Source: Kiloniellaceae bacterium
GTDB taxonomy: Bacteria; Pseudomonadota; Alphaproteobacteria; Kiloniellales; Kiloniellaceae
Direction: 5' to 3'
Assembly: GCA_009377535.1 (NCBI GenBank)
Contig: WHTV01000001.1
Coordinates: 106,421 to 170,420, forward strand
DNA: 64,000 nt
In this document: one piece after another, positions 17,903-27,450 of the stretch
How positions within the stretch are numbered: position 1 is the first letter of the stretch
How the letters are laid out: each line of letters opens with the position of its first letter
The notes under the pieces: generated by a model
Told to the model about the DNA's origin: nothing
Databases searched by the model: none
What the model saw: only the letters and a program-made list of their open reading frames with translations
Made by a program: the position numbers and the translations under genes

Positions 17903-18796
17903 ATGTCCATACTCCCTTTCGACGACCGTGACGGCGTCATCTGGTACGACGGCGAACTGATGCCCTGGCGCGACGCCAAGCTGCACGTGCTCAGCCACGG
18001 GCTGCACTACGGCTCCTGCGTCTTCGAGGGCGAGCGCTCCTATGCCGGGCGCATCTTCAAGATCGAGGAACATCACGACCGGCTGCTTGCCTCGGGCAAG
18101 CTGCTCGGCTTCAACCTGCCTTACAGCCGCCAGGAGATCGACGCGGCCGCTGTGGCGGTGCTGGAGGCCAATGGCATCGTCGACGGCTACATCCGCCCGG
18201 TCGCCTGGCGCGGCAGCGAGATGATGGCGGTTTCGGCCCAGCAGACCAAGATTCACGTGGCCGTGGCCGCCTGGCAGTGGCCGGCCTATTTCGCGCCGGA
18301 GGCCCGCCTGAAGGGCATCCGCATGACCATGGCCGACTGGAAGCGGCCCTCGCCGGAAACCGCACCCTGCCGCTCCAAGGCGGCCGGCCTCTATATGATC
18401 TGCACGCTTTCCAAGCACGCGGCCGAGGCCAAGGGCTACAATGATGCCCTCATGCTCGACTATCGTGGCTTGATTGCGGAGGCAACCGGTGCCAACGTGT
18501 TCCTGGTACAGGACGGCAAGATCCACACGCCGACGCCGGACTGCTTCCTCGACGGCATTACCCGACGCACCGTCATCGAGCTCGCCAAGCGGCGCGGCTA
18601 TGAGGTGATAGAGCGGGCGATCAAGCCGAAGGAGCTTGCAAAGACCCAGGAGGTTTTCTTGACGGGGACCGCCGTGGAGGTGACGCCGGTGGCCGAGATC
18701 GACGAATTCAGGTTCGCGGCCGGTGAGATCACCCGCAACCTGATGAACGACTACGACACTCTGGTGCGCAAGCACGCCGCTGCCAGCGCTGCCTAG
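17903..18796 (+). CDS. ilvE: branched-chain amino acid aminotransferase
   Basis: WYDGELMPWRDAKLHVLSHGLHYGSCVFEGERSY; EVFLTGTAVEVTPVAEID. Confidence 0.95.
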   Translation: MSILPFDDRDGVIWYDGELMPWRDAKLHVLSHGLHYGSCVFEGERSYAGRIFKIEEHHDRLLASGKLLGFNLPYSRQEIDAAAVAVLEANGIVDGYIRPVAWRGSEMMAVSAQQTKIHVAVAAWQWPAYFAPEARLKGIRMTMADWKRPSPETAPCRSKAAGLYMICTLSKHAAEAKGYNDALMLDYRGLIAEATGANVFLVQDGKIHTPTPDCFLDGITRRTVIELAKRRGYEVIERAIKPKELAKTQEVFLTGTAVEVTPVAEIDEFRFAAGEITRNLMNDYDTLVRKHAAASAA

Positions 18797-18824
18797 CGCC
18801 GCCCTTACATCGGTTCGACAATGA

Positions 18825-18862
18825 CCGGGCGGCGCAAAGGGTAGCGCCGCCCGGTTTTTTTT
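18825..18862 (+). terminator. intrinsic terminator after ilvE
   Basis: CCGGGCGGCGC-AAAGGGTA-GCGCCGCCCGG followed by eight T. Confidence 0.92.
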
Positions 18863-18882
18863 GGAACTTGAAGGAGATTGAA

Positions 18883-19392
18883 ATGTCCCGCGCCTTCGTG
18901 AAAGAAGACGACGCCGGCATGCCCGAGGCGCAGGTCGATCTGCCGATGAGCGAGCACCCGAACTTCGTGACGGCGGCGGGCCTGCAGATGCTGCGCGAGA
19001 AGGCGAAGGAGTACGAGGCCGAGCGCGCGCGCCTGAAGGGGCATGAAGGCGAGCTTTCCGCCCAGTCGCATCTTCCGCGTGTGGAGCAGGAACTGCGCTA
19101 TTGGGAGGAACGCCTGCGCACGGCCATCCCGATCGATCTCGCCAAGCAGCCGCGCGGCAAGGTCGCCTTCGGCGCCGTGGTGACCGTGGCCGACGAGGAG
19201 GGCAAGCAGCGCGATTATGCCATCGTCGGCGAGGACGAGGCCGACCCGCAGAACGGCAAGGTCTCCTACGTCTCGCCCCTGGCCCGCGCCCTGGACGGCG
19301 CCGAAGTCGGCGACACCATCGTCTGGAAGCGTCCCGCCGGCGACCAGGAGCTCGAGGTGATGGCGATCAAGTATGAGGCGGGTGAGGCATGA
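18883..19392 (+). CDS. GreA/GreB-family transcript cleavage factor-like protein
   Basis: ITAAGL-like FVTAAGLQMLREKAKEYEAERARL; DYAIVGEDEADPQNGKVSYVSPLARALDGAEVGD. Confidence 0.9.
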   Translation: MSRAFVKEDDAGMPEAQVDLPMSEHPNFVTAAGLQMLREKAKEYEAERARLKGHEGELSAQSHLPRVEQELRYWEERLRTAIPIDLAKQPRGKVAFGAVVTVADEEGKQRDYAIVGEDEADPQNGKVSYVSPLARALDGAEVGDTIVWKRPAGDQELEVMAIKYEAGEA

Positions 19393-19487
19393 GCCGCTGA
19401 CTTCAGAAGCCGGCTTCCTGCTGGTGCTGCCGGAAGACGAGGAGAACGCGGCGAGGCGCTGTCCATGGCTGAAGGGCAGGCACCCAG

Positions 19488-19925
19488 CTAGACCCCCGGC
19501 CCGCGCTCCAGGTAGGTGTTCAGTACGATGTAGGACTGGGTTCTGATCACGCCCTTGATGGCGTAGAGGCGGTGGAGGATGTCTTCCAGCGCGCGGGTGC
19601 TTTCGCAGCGCACCTTCAGCACCATGCAGGTGTCGCCGGCGACGGCGTGGATTTCCTCGACGCGGGAGTCGTCGGCCACGGCCATCAGCTCCGGCGTCTT
19701 GCCCCAGCCCTCGGTGTCGATATGAATGAAGGCCGAGAGCGGCCGGCCGACCGCCTCGCCGTCGAGGCGCGCCACGGTGGCGCGGATGGCGCCGGATTTC
19801 TTCAGCTTCTTCACCCGCTCGTGCACGGCCGGCGCCGAGAGGTGCAGGCGCTCGCCCATCTCCTTGTAGGAGAGGGTGGCGTCCTCGGCCAAGAGGCCTA
19901 ACAGCTTTCGGTCCGTCGGGTCCAT
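19488..19925 (-). CDS. Lrp/AsnC-family regulator
   Basis: MDPTDRKLLGLLAEDATLSYKEMGERLHLSAPAVHERVKKLKKSGAI; RAM domain. Confidence 0.92.
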   Translation of the reverse strand: MDPTDRKLLGLLAEDATLSYKEMGERLHLSAPAVHERVKKLKKSGAIRATVARLDGEAVGRPLSAFIHIDTEGWGKTPELMAVADDSRVEEIHAVAGDTCMVLKVRCESTRALEDILHRLYAIKGVIRTQSYIVLNTYLERGPGV

Positions 19926-20053
19926 GCGCCGAGCTTACCAGGTTCGGCTCTGAACGGTATTCGTAATTTCTGAAGCGGGTAATTTGCGGATTGTTCAGAA
20001 TGAAATTCGGCAAAAGAATGACTTCGTCGTCCCCTCGTTCCAGGAGAAGCCGA

Positions 20054-21241
20054 ATGTCCGAAGCCTCCGGCACCGCCGTTCCTCTCCGCTTCACGCCGGC
20101 GCTCAGCCGCCAGCTTCTCAGCCTGACGCTGGCCATCGCCACGGTGGGTCTGCAGTCGCTCATGGTGGCGCCGCTCCTGACCGACATGGCGCGCGACCTG
20201 GCGGTCGGGCCGGCGGTGATCGGCCGCGCCGTCGGCCTCTACGGGGCGGGCGTGGCGCTGGCGGCACTGATCAGCGCGCCCAGGCTCGACGGCTGGCCGC
20301 GGCGGCGCGTCCTGGTGCTCGCCCTGGTCGCGCTCGGCCTGGCGCTCGCCGGCTGCGCCCTGGCGCGTGACGGGGTGATGCTGGGGGCCGCCATGGCGGC
20401 CTGCGGCCTGGCGGCTGGCGTCATCCTGCCGACCACCTATGCGCTGGCCGGCGACCTGGCGCCGCAGGCTTTGCGCTCGCGCGCCATCGGCCGGGTCATC
20501 GTCGGCTGGTCCGTCGCCATGGTGCTGGGCGTGCCGGCGGCCGCCCTGCTGGCCGAGCAGTTCGGCTGGCGCGGCGCCTATGCGGTGATCGCCGGGGTCG
20601 CCGCCCTGGCGGCGCTGTCGGTCCTGACCCTCCCGGCGGCCAAGGTCCCCGAGGGCGCGCGACTCGTGCCCTACCGCGTTGCCCTGGCGCAGCCGGAGGT
20701 GCTGCGGCTACTGATCATGACGCTGGCTTACATGCTGGCCTTCTACGGTTGCTACACCTTTCTCACCGATCACCTGCGCGCAACCGATGACCTCGGCCCC
20801 TCGCTCGGCGGCTGGATCTCGCTCAGCTACGGCCTCGGCTTCGGCCTGGCGGTGTTCGGCGACGGCCTGCTCGATCGTCTCGGACCCTGGCGGGTCGCCG
20901 CGCCTGCCTTTCTCATCCTGGCGGGCATCATGCTGCTGCTGCCCCTGGCGGCGGGACTCTCGCCGTGGGCGGTGGTGGCGCTGGCGCTGCCCTGGGGCAT
21001 CGTGAACCACTTCGGCCTCAACGTCCTCGTCTCGCTGCTGTCGAGCGGCGAGGCGGCCGTGCGCGGTGCCGTGCTCGGGCTCTACAGCGCCGTCACCTAC
21101 CTCGCGCACTTCCTCGCTGGCGCCGGCCTCGGCCTGGTCTATGCCGGGGCCGGCTTCACGGCGGTGGCAATGGTCGCGGCCGCGGGATTGGCTGTTGCGG
21201 CGGGGATGGCGGTGCTGCCGGCTGTGACGCGGCGGGCGTGA
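20054..21241 (+). CDS. MFS transporter
   Basis: About 12 hydrophobic segments; GRAVGLYGAGVALAALISAPRLDGWPRRRVLVLAL motif A-like. Confidence 0.88.
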   Translation: MSEASGTAVPLRFTPALSRQLLSLTLAIATVGLQSLMVAPLLTDMARDLAVGPAVIGRAVGLYGAGVALAALISAPRLDGWPRRRVLVLALVALGLALAGCALARDGVMLGAAMAACGLAAGVILPTTYALAGDLAPQALRSRAIGRVIVGWSVAMVLGVPAAALLAEQFGWRGAYAVIAGVAALAALSVLTLPAAKVPEGARLVPYRVALAQPEVLRLLIMTLAYMLAFYGCYTFLTDHLRATDDLGPSLGGWISLSYGLGFGLAVFGDGLLDRLGPWRVAAPAFLILAGIMLLLPLAAGLSPWAVVALALPWGIVNHFGLNVLVSLLSSGEAAVRGAVLGLYSAVTYLAHFLAGAGLGLVYAGAGFTAVAMVAAAGLAVAAGMAVLPAVTRRA

Positions 21242-21250
21242 TCGGCAGCG

Positions 21251-21721
21251 CTACTCGGCCGCGTCTGGACCGCGTTTGACCCAGCGGGCGGCGGCGGCAT
21301 CGTCGCTGTCGCGGGCGTCGACCCACTGGGCGCCCTGGTCGGTCTCTTCCAGCTTCCAGAAGGGGGCCTTGGTCTTCAGCCAGTCCATGAGGAATTCGCA
21401 GGCCTCAAAGGCGGCCTGGCGGTGGGCCGAGGCGGCGGCGACCATCACGATCTGGTCGCCGGGCTCGAGGCGGCCGTAGCGGTGGATGACCAAGCTCGCT
21501 TCCAACGGCCAGCGCTGCTTCGCCTCCTCTTCGATCTCGGAAAGCATCTTCTCGGTCATCGCCGGGTAGTGCTCCAGCGTCATGGCGCTGATCCCGCTGC
21601 CGCCCGCCATGTCGCGCACCAGGCCGACGAAGACGGCGACGCCGCCGATGGCCTGATTGCCCTCGGTGAGCTTGGCGAGTTCCTTGCCGACGTCGAAGTC
21701 TTCCTGCTGCACGCGGATCAT
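21251..21721 (-). CDS. moaE: molybdopterin synthase catalytic subunit
   Basis: AVFVGLVRDMAGG, LEHYPAMTEKML, HRQAAFEACEFLMDWLKTKAPFWKLE. Confidence 0.96.
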   Translation of the reverse strand: MIRVQQEDFDVGKELAKLTEGNQAIGGVAVFVGLVRDMAGGSGISAMTLEHYPAMTEKMLSEIEEEAKQRWPLEASLVIHRYGRLEPGDQIVMVAAASAHRQAAFEACEFLMDWLKTKAPFWKLEETDQGAQWVDARDSDDAAAARWVKRGPDAAE

Positions 21722-21726
21722 GGCGT

Positions 21727-21978
21727 TCAGCCTCCGGTCACCGGCGGGAAGAGGGCGACCTCGTCGTCGGGGCCGATGGGGTCGCCCGGCTTGGCGTAGG
21801 CCTGGTTCACCGCCACGCGGATGGCACCGCGGTCGGAGAGCGCGTCGGCGAAGTTGGGCCCGCGGCCTTCCAGCCAGGACAGGAGCTGGCCCACCGTGGC
21901 GACGCCCGCCGGCGGGGTCACGTTTTCCTCGGCAAGGCCGGTTTTGGTCTTGAGCCAGGCAAAATACAGCAGCTTCAC
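21727..21978 (-). CDS. moaD: molybdopterin synthase sulfur carrier subunit
   Basis: MKLLYFAWLKTKTG start, VALFPPVTGG C-terminus; next to moaE. Confidence 0.95.
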   Translation of the reverse strand: MKLLYFAWLKTKTGLAEENVTPPAGVATVGQLLSWLEGRGPNFADALSDRGAIRVAVNQAYAKPGDPIGPDDEVALFPPVTGG

Positions 21979-22002
21979 GAGGTCTTGCTTCCTAAGGCTT
22001 TG

Positions 22003-23271
22003 TTATTGTGTCACTTCGCTGAAGGGCAGGAAGTCCACCATCGCGCCGGCCTCCAGCCGGGTCAAGTCCTCGGGCAGCTCGACGAGGCCGTCGGCCGCGA
22101 CCAGGGAGGAGAGAATGCCGGCACCCTCGCGCGGGAACTTCTGCGCCGTTAGGGCGCCCGTGGGATCCTCGACCAGATGGGCGCGCAGCCATTCGCGGCG
22201 GTCCTTTTTCTTCTTGTGGTCGAAGCCGGCGCGTACGCGAAAGACATGCGGCGGCGCGTCGCGGCCGCCCATCATGCGCAGTATCAAGGGCCGCACGATG
22301 GTGAGGAAGGTGACCACCACGGCGACCGGGTTGCCCGGCAGGCCGACGAAGGGGATGCGCCCGACCTGGCCGAGGGCGATGGGCCGGCCGGGCTTCACCG
22401 CCAGGCGCCAGAGGTGCAGCTTGCCGAGGGCTTCGACGGCGGCTTTTATGTGGTCCTCTTCGCCGACCGAGACGCCGCCGGAGGTGACCAGCAGGTCATG
22501 GTCGGCTTTCGCCTCGTCGAGTGCCGAGCGCACCACGTCGGGGCGGTCCGGCAGGATGCCGAGGTCGTTGACCTGGCAGCCGAGGCCGATGAGGAGGGCG
22601 TGGATGGTGTAGCGGTTGGAATCGTAGATGGCGCCGGCCTCGAGCGGCTGGCCCGGCTCGCGCAGTTCGTCGCCGGTGGAGAACAGGCCAACCTTGAGCC
22701 GGGTCGAGACCACGACCTCGCGGCGGCCGACCGCCGCGGCCTGGCCGACGTCCTGTGGACGCAGGCGCTGGCCGCGCTGCAGGACGACGCTGCCCTTGGC
22801 GACGTCCTCGCCGGCCTCGCGCGCGTTGGCGCCTTTCCTGATGCCCGGCTTGATGATGACGTGTTCGTCCCCCGCGTCGCCTTCGGCAATGCAGTCCTCC
22901 TGCATCATCACGGTGTCGGGACCGTCCGGCAGGCGCGCGCCGGTGAAGATACGGATCGCCGCCCCGGGTCGGGCGGCCGGCAGATCCTGCTGGCCCGCGG
23001 TCACCCTGCCGACGACCGGCAGGCGCGTTTCTTCGTAGGGATCGAGGTCGGCGTGGAAGACGGCAAAGCCGTCGACGGCGGAGTTGGGCGCCGGTGGGAC
23101 GTCGACCGGCGAGACGATGTCCTCTGCCAGGATGCGGCCGAGCGCCGCGTGCAGGGCGACCGGCTCGGTGCCGGTCACCGGCGTGATCGCCTTCGAGAGC
23201 AGCTCGCGCGCCTCGTCGACTCGCATGAGGCGTCCGCCGTGGGCGAAGCAGTCGTCGCTCAGCTGTGCCAT
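22003..23271 (-). CDS. moeA: molybdopterin molybdenumtransferase
   Basis: RILAEDIVSPVDVPPAPNSAVDGFAV, STGDELREPGQPL, TSGGVSVGEEDH, GLPGNPVAVVVTF. Confidence 0.96.
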   Translation of the reverse strand: MAQLSDDCFAHGGRLMRVDEARELLSKAITPVTGTEPVALHAALGRILAEDIVSPVDVPPAPNSAVDGFAVFHADLDPYEETRLPVVGRVTAGQQDLPAARPGAAIRIFTGARLPDGPDTVMMQEDCIAEGDAGDEHVIIKPGIRKGANAREAGEDVAKGSVVLQRGQRLRPQDVGQAAAVGRREVVVSTRLKVGLFSTGDELREPGQPLEAGAIYDSNRYTIHALLIGLGCQVNDLGILPDRPDVVRSALDEAKADHDLLVTSGGVSVGEEDHIKAAVEALGKLHLWRLAVKPGRPIALGQVGRIPFVGLPGNPVAVVVTFLTIVRPLILRMMGGRDAPPHVFRVRAGFDHKKKKDRREWLRAHLVEDPTGALTAQKFPREGAGILSSLVAADGLVELPEDLTRLEAGAMVDFLPFSEVTQ

Positions 23272-23275
23272 GGCG

Positions 23276-23821
23276 CTACTCTGCCGCGTGCACTCTTGCG
23301 GCGAGGCCGCAGCGGGCGACGATGAAATCGGCGATGCCCTCGACGTCGTTGAGGTCGAGGCGGGGTACCGGCAGGCCCGGCAAGTCGACGTCCGAGGCGA
23401 CGGCAACGATCTTTGGATCGTCGGGCTGGATCAGCGGCTTGCCGTGGCCGGGGCGATGGATTTCGATCTTCTCGTGGCCCTTGGCCTTCCAGCCTTCGAT
23501 GATCAGCAGGTCGACCGGCGACATCTTCTGCATCAGGTCGTGGCTGTCCGGCTCGGCCTCGTCGCGCAGCTCGTGCATCAGCGCCCAGCGCTTGCCCGAC
23601 CCGATCATGACTTCCGTCGCGCCGGCGGCGCGGTGCTCATAAGAGTCCTTGCCCGGCTTGTCGACGTCGAAGGCGTGGTGGGCGTGCTTCATAGTGGAAA
23701 CCTTCAGGCCGCGGCGCACCAGCGCGGGAAGCAATTGGACAATAAGAGTGGTCTTGCCGCTGCCGCTCCAGCCGGCCAGGCCGATCACCTTCATGCCTGC
23801 TGTGGTGTCCTGGCCGCTCAT
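23276..23821 (-). CDS. mobB: molybdopterin-guanine dinucleotide biosynthesis protein B
   Basis: VIGLAGWSGSGKTTLIVQLLPALVRRGLKVSTMKHAHH; ATGA-type overlap with pgsA. Confidence 0.95.
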   Translation of the reverse strand: MSGQDTTAGMKVIGLAGWSGSGKTTLIVQLLPALVRRGLKVSTMKHAHHAFDVDKPGKDSYEHRAAGATEVMIGSGKRWALMHELRDEAEPDSHDLMQKMSPVDLLIIEGWKAKGHEKIEIHRPGHGKPLIQPDDPKIVAVASDVDLPGLPVPRLDLNDVEGIADFIVARCGLAARVHAAE

Positions 23822-24390
23822 TGGCCGCCGCCCTCCTGGCCGACCATATGCTTCAGGCCGCGCGACATGTAGTCGTAGCCGGTGACGGCAGTCAGGGCCC
23901 CGGCGATCCACAGGCCGACCTCGCCGATAGTATGCACCGGGATCGGCACCAGCCGGGTGTCGCCGACGATGAGAAAACCGAGCGCCACCATCTGAATGAC
24001 GGTCTTCCACTTGGCCAGCTTGGTGACCGGCACCGAGACCTTGCTCTCGGCGAGGTATTCGCGCAGGCCGGAGACCAGGATCTCGCGTCCCAGGATGACG
24101 ATGGCCGGGATCATCTCCAGGCCGGCGATCTGCTGCGTGGCGACCAGCATGACGATCAGCGAGGCGACCAGCAGCTTATCGGCGATGGGATCGAGGAAGC
24201 GGCCGAGCGGCGAGATCTGCTTCATGTGGCGGGCGAGATAGCCGTCGAAATAGTCGGTGACGCAGGCCAGGGTATAGCCCGCCAGGGCCAGCCAGCGGAA
24301 CAGCGGCGTATCCACATAAATCAGCGCCAGCAGCAGCGGGATCGCGGCAATGCGCGACAAGGTCAGGATATTCGGCAGGCTGGTCAGCAT
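23818..24390 (-). CDS. pgsA: CDP-diacylglycerol-glycerol-3-phosphate 3-phosphatidyltransferase
   Basis: NILTLSRIAAIPLLL; DYFDGYLARHMKQISPLGRFLDPIADKL CDP-alcohol phosphotransferase motif. Confidence 0.96.
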   Translation of the reverse strand: MLTSLPNILTLSRIAAIPLLLALIYVDTPLFRWLALAGYTLACVTDYFDGYLARHMKQISPLGRFLDPIADKLLVASLIVMLVATQQIAGLEMIPAIVILGREILVSGLREYLAESKVSVPVTKLAKWKTVIQMVALGFLIVGDTRLVPIPVHTIGEVGLWIAGALTAVTGYDYMSRGLKHMVGQEGGGQ

Positions 24391-24543
24391 GAGCGCCGGT
24401 TCTTCCTCCTGAAGGCTGGCCCGCGGCCGGTGCCGCGGACGCTTCGTCTCTGTGCCGTTGTAGCATAGCCGCCGCTGCCGACCCAGGGGGCAGGGCGGCC
24501 GCAAAGACGGGGAAATCGCCGGGTGATTGAGCCGGCTGGACTT

Positions 24544-26538
24544 CTAGCCATCCCGATGAAAGTGATCGTAGATCTTGCGGGCGACGGTCTTGGAAATGCC
24601 CTCCACGGCCTCCAGGTCGGTGAGGCCCGCCCGGGCCACGGCCCGGGCGGCACCGAAGTGCAGCAGCAGGGCCTTCTTGCGCCTTGCGCCGATGCCGGGA
24701 ACCTCGTCGAGGGCCGACCGCAGCCGCGCCTTGCTCCGCCCGGCCCGGTGGGTGCCGATAGCGAAGCGGTGCGCCTCGTCGCGCAGGCGCTGCAGGAAGT
24801 AGAGCGCCGGGTCGCGCGGCTGCAGCATGAAGGAAGGCCGGCCCGGCAGGAAGATGCGCTCGCGCCCGGCATCGCGGTCAGGCCCCTTGGCGATCGCGGC
24901 GATCGGCAGGTCGCCGAGGCCGAGGTCGGCCAAGACCTCCAGGCCGACCGTCAGCTGGCCCTGGCCGCCGTCGAGCAGCACCAGGTCGGGCCACTGGCCG
25001 CCGCCGCGCTCCGGGTCCTCCTTGAGGGCGCGCTGGAAGCGCCGGGTCAGCATCTCGCGCATCATGGCGTAGTCGTCGCCGGCGACGGTTTTCGGGTCCC
25101 TGATCTTGAACTTGCGGTAGGCGTTCTTCCGGAAGCCCTCGGGTCCGGCGACCACCATGCAGCCGTAGGGCTCGCTGCCCTGGATGTGGCTGTTGTCGTA
25201 GATCTCGATACGCTCGGGCGTGGCCTCCAGGCCGAAGATCTCGGCCACTTGCTCCAGCAGCTTGCGCTGGCTGCTGCTTTCGGCGAGGCGTCGGGCCAGC
25301 GCCTCGCGGGCGTTGTGCAAGGCGTTGTCGATCAGCTTGCGCTTGGCGCCGCGCTGCGGGCGGCTGAGGTCCACCTTGTGCTCGGCCTTCACCGACAGCG
25401 CCTCGGCGATGAGGTCCTGCTCCTCCAGGGCGTGGCTCAGCAGGATCAGGCGGGGCACCGGCTTGTTCTCGTAGAACTGGGCAACGAAGGCGCCGAGCAC
25501 CTCCGCAACTCCCTGGGTCTTGTCGTGGCTCGGGAAGTAGGCACGGTTGCCGTAGTTGCGCCCGGCGCGAAAGAAGAACACCTGGATGCAGATCTGGCCG
25601 CCCTGCTCCTCGGCAGCGATGACATCGGCGTTGTCGACGCCCTCGATGTTGATGTCCTGGTGGGCCTGTATCTGGGCAAGGGCCCGGATACGGTCGCGGT
25701 ATACCGCGGCGGTTTCGAAGTCGAGGCGTCCGGCCGCTTCCTCCATGCGCGTGCCCAACTGCTGCTGCACCTCCTGCGAACGCCCGGTGAGAAACCGGCG
25801 CGCCTGGGTCACCAGGTCACGGTAGTCGGGCGCCGCGATGCGCTCGACGCAGGGCGCCGAGCAGCGCTTGATCTGGTACATCAGGCAGGGGCGGGTGCGG
25901 GTCGAGAAGACCGCGTCGCTGCAGGAGCGCAGCAGGAAGGCGCGCTCCAACGCGGTGATGGTGCGGTTTACCGCACCGGCCGAGGCGAAGGGCCCGAAGT
26001 AGTCGCCCTCGCGGGTATGGGCGCCGCGGTGCTTGGTGATCTGCGGGATGGCGTGGTCGGCGGTCAGCAGGATGTAGGGAAAGGACTTGTCGTCGCGCAG
26101 CAGCACGTTGTAGCGCGGCATGAGGCGCTTGATGAGGTTGCTCTCCAGCAGCAGCGCCTCGACCTCGGTGTGGGTCTCCACCACCTCCATGGCCACGGTC
26201 TCCGCCACCATGCGCAGCAGGCGGCGCGGCAGCTTGCCGACCTGGGTGTAGTTGGTGACCCGACGTTTCAGGTTGCGCGCCTTGCCGACGTAGAGGGCAT
26301 CGCCCTTACGATTCAGCATGCGATAGACGCCGGGACTGGGCGACAGGGTCTTCACGGTGTCGCCAATCACGGCGACGCCGCGGGCGACGCTCTCGCCCAA
26401 ACCCGAGAGGTCCGGGTCCTCCGCCTCGCCTCCGGCGGCGGGCAGATAGGGCTCCGCCGGATCCTCCTCCAACCCCATGGCCGAGCGCTTGCCGCCTGCC
26501 GAGGGGTCGTTCCGGGGACGCTTAGGGGCTCTGGTCAT
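24544..26538 (-). CDS. uvrC: excinuclease ABC subunit C
   Basis: [44 protein letters not shown]-terminal HhH; likely ATG 26538 (664 aa). Confidence 0.97.
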   Translation of the reverse strand: MTRAPKRPRNDPSAGGKRSAMGLEEDPAEPYLPAAGGEAEDPDLSGLGESVARGVAVIGDTVKTLSPSPGVYRMLNRKGDALYVGKARNLKRRVTNYTQVGKLPRRLLRMVAETVAMEVVETHTEVEALLLESNLIKRLMPRYNVLLRDDKSFPYILLTADHAIPQITKHRGAHTREGDYFGPFASAGAVNRTITALERAFLLRSCSDAVFSTRTRPCLMYQIKRCSAPCVERIAAPDYRDLVTQARRFLTGRSQEVQQQLGTRMEEAAGRLDFETAAVYRDRIRALAQIQAHQDINIEGVDNADVIAAEEQGGQICIQVFFFRAGRNYGNRAYFPSHDKTQGVAEVLGAFVAQFYENKPVPRLILLSHALEEQDLIAEALSVKAEHKVDLSRPQRGAKRKLIDNALHNAREALARRLAESSSQRKLLEQVAEIFGLEATPERIEIYDNSHIQGSEPYGCMVVAGPEGFRKNAYRKFKIRDPKTVAGDDYAMMREMLTRRFQRALKEDPERGGGQWPDLVLLDGGQGQLTVGLEVLADLGLGDLPIAAIAKGPDRDAGRERIFLPGRPSFMLQPRDPALYFLQRLRDEAHRFAIGTHRAGRSKARLRSALDEVPGIGARRKKALLLHFGAARAVARAGLTDLEAVEGISKTVARKIYDHFHRDG

Positions 26539-26702
26539 CGCTTGAACCGGGGTGTCGCGAAAGGGGATCTTTTGGGGCGCCCGACGACGCCGGCCGCGTT
26601 GTCGGAAACAAAGCAACCGTGGCCGGCGTGGTCAACTGATCCGGGGGATTGCCGGCTCAGCCCGAGGGCGCGTCCGGGCCGCTACCGGCAAGCCGCCCGA
26701 TT

Positions 26703-26737
26703 CTATCCACCAATCCTGTGGATAAATCTGTGGTTAT
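26703..26737. promoter_or_regulatory. cluster of DnaA-box-like 9-mers
   Basis: CTATCCACC (26703, 7/9), TGTGGATAA (26717, perfect), TGTGGTTAT (26729, 7/9); a further TGTGTACAA at 26919 (7/9). Confidence 0.5.
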
Positions 26738-26989
26738 TCCGCCCTCGCCTGAGCCCCTTCTTAGGGAATTCTACACTTTTGTTAAGCCGCCTACATTTTA
26801 GGCAATTTATTTTACATCACTGATTTATAATACGAAAAATCAAGTCAAGAATAAAGTTAACAGCGGCGCCCCAAAAATGTCATCGACTCTGGCGTGATTT
26901 TCGGTCTGCCCTAGGCCCTGTGTACAACTCGGTCTTGGCCGGGCAGGGATTGGCTGTTTGCGCAACGGCTTAGCCGCTACTCCTCCGGC

Positions 26990-27400
26990 TCAATCGCCGC
27001 TCCGCCGGCGGGCAACCTCGACGCCGATGCCGCCGATGTCGGCGTAGCGGTCGAGCTTCTCGATGCGCACTTTGGTCTCGCTGACTGGGACAAAGCCGAA
27101 GCAGACGTCGGACAGTTCATCGGCCAGGGTTTCCAGCAGCCGGAAGGTGGTGGTCAGGCAGTGGTTGCGCACCGCCTTGGCGAGCCGGCCGTAGTCCAGC
27201 ACTTCGTTGATGTTGTCGCGCGCCGGCGGCGGGTAGTCGACCGTGAGCTCGATATTGATGCGCAGGCGCTGGCGCCGGGCGCGCTCCTCCTCGCTGACGC
27301 CGATGCTGCAGGACAGCGTCAGGTCGCGAATCAGGATGCGCTGCGAGAGCACGCTGGATTTCACGCGGTCGCCGGCGAGGCGGGGCTGGGTGGTGGGCAT
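26990..27400 (-). CDS. folB: dihydroneopterin aldolase
   Basis: IRDLTLSCSIGVSEEERARRQRLRINIEL; NINEVLDYGRLAKAVRNH; TKVRIEKLDRYADIGGIGVEV. Confidence 0.92.
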   Translation of the reverse strand: MPTTQPRLAGDRVKSSVLSQRILIRDLTLSCSIGVSEEERARRQRLRINIELTVDYPPPARDNINEVLDYGRLAKAVRNHCLTTTFRLLETLADELSDVCFGFVPVSETKVRIEKLDRYADIGGIGVEVARRRSGD

Positions 27401-27450
27401 CGGGGATTCTCCGCGCAGGCGGCGACTCGAGGGAATCGGGAAGAGGCATC

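Noticed and set aside
19393-19487. Possible gene remnant (FLLVLPEDEENAARR-like translation) after the gre gene
   Set aside because: No start codon/RBS in the relevant frame and too short to support a pseudogene call.
24523-26823. 766-aa plus-strand ORF antisense to uvrC
   Set aside because: High-GC shadow frame; uvrC is certain on the other strand.
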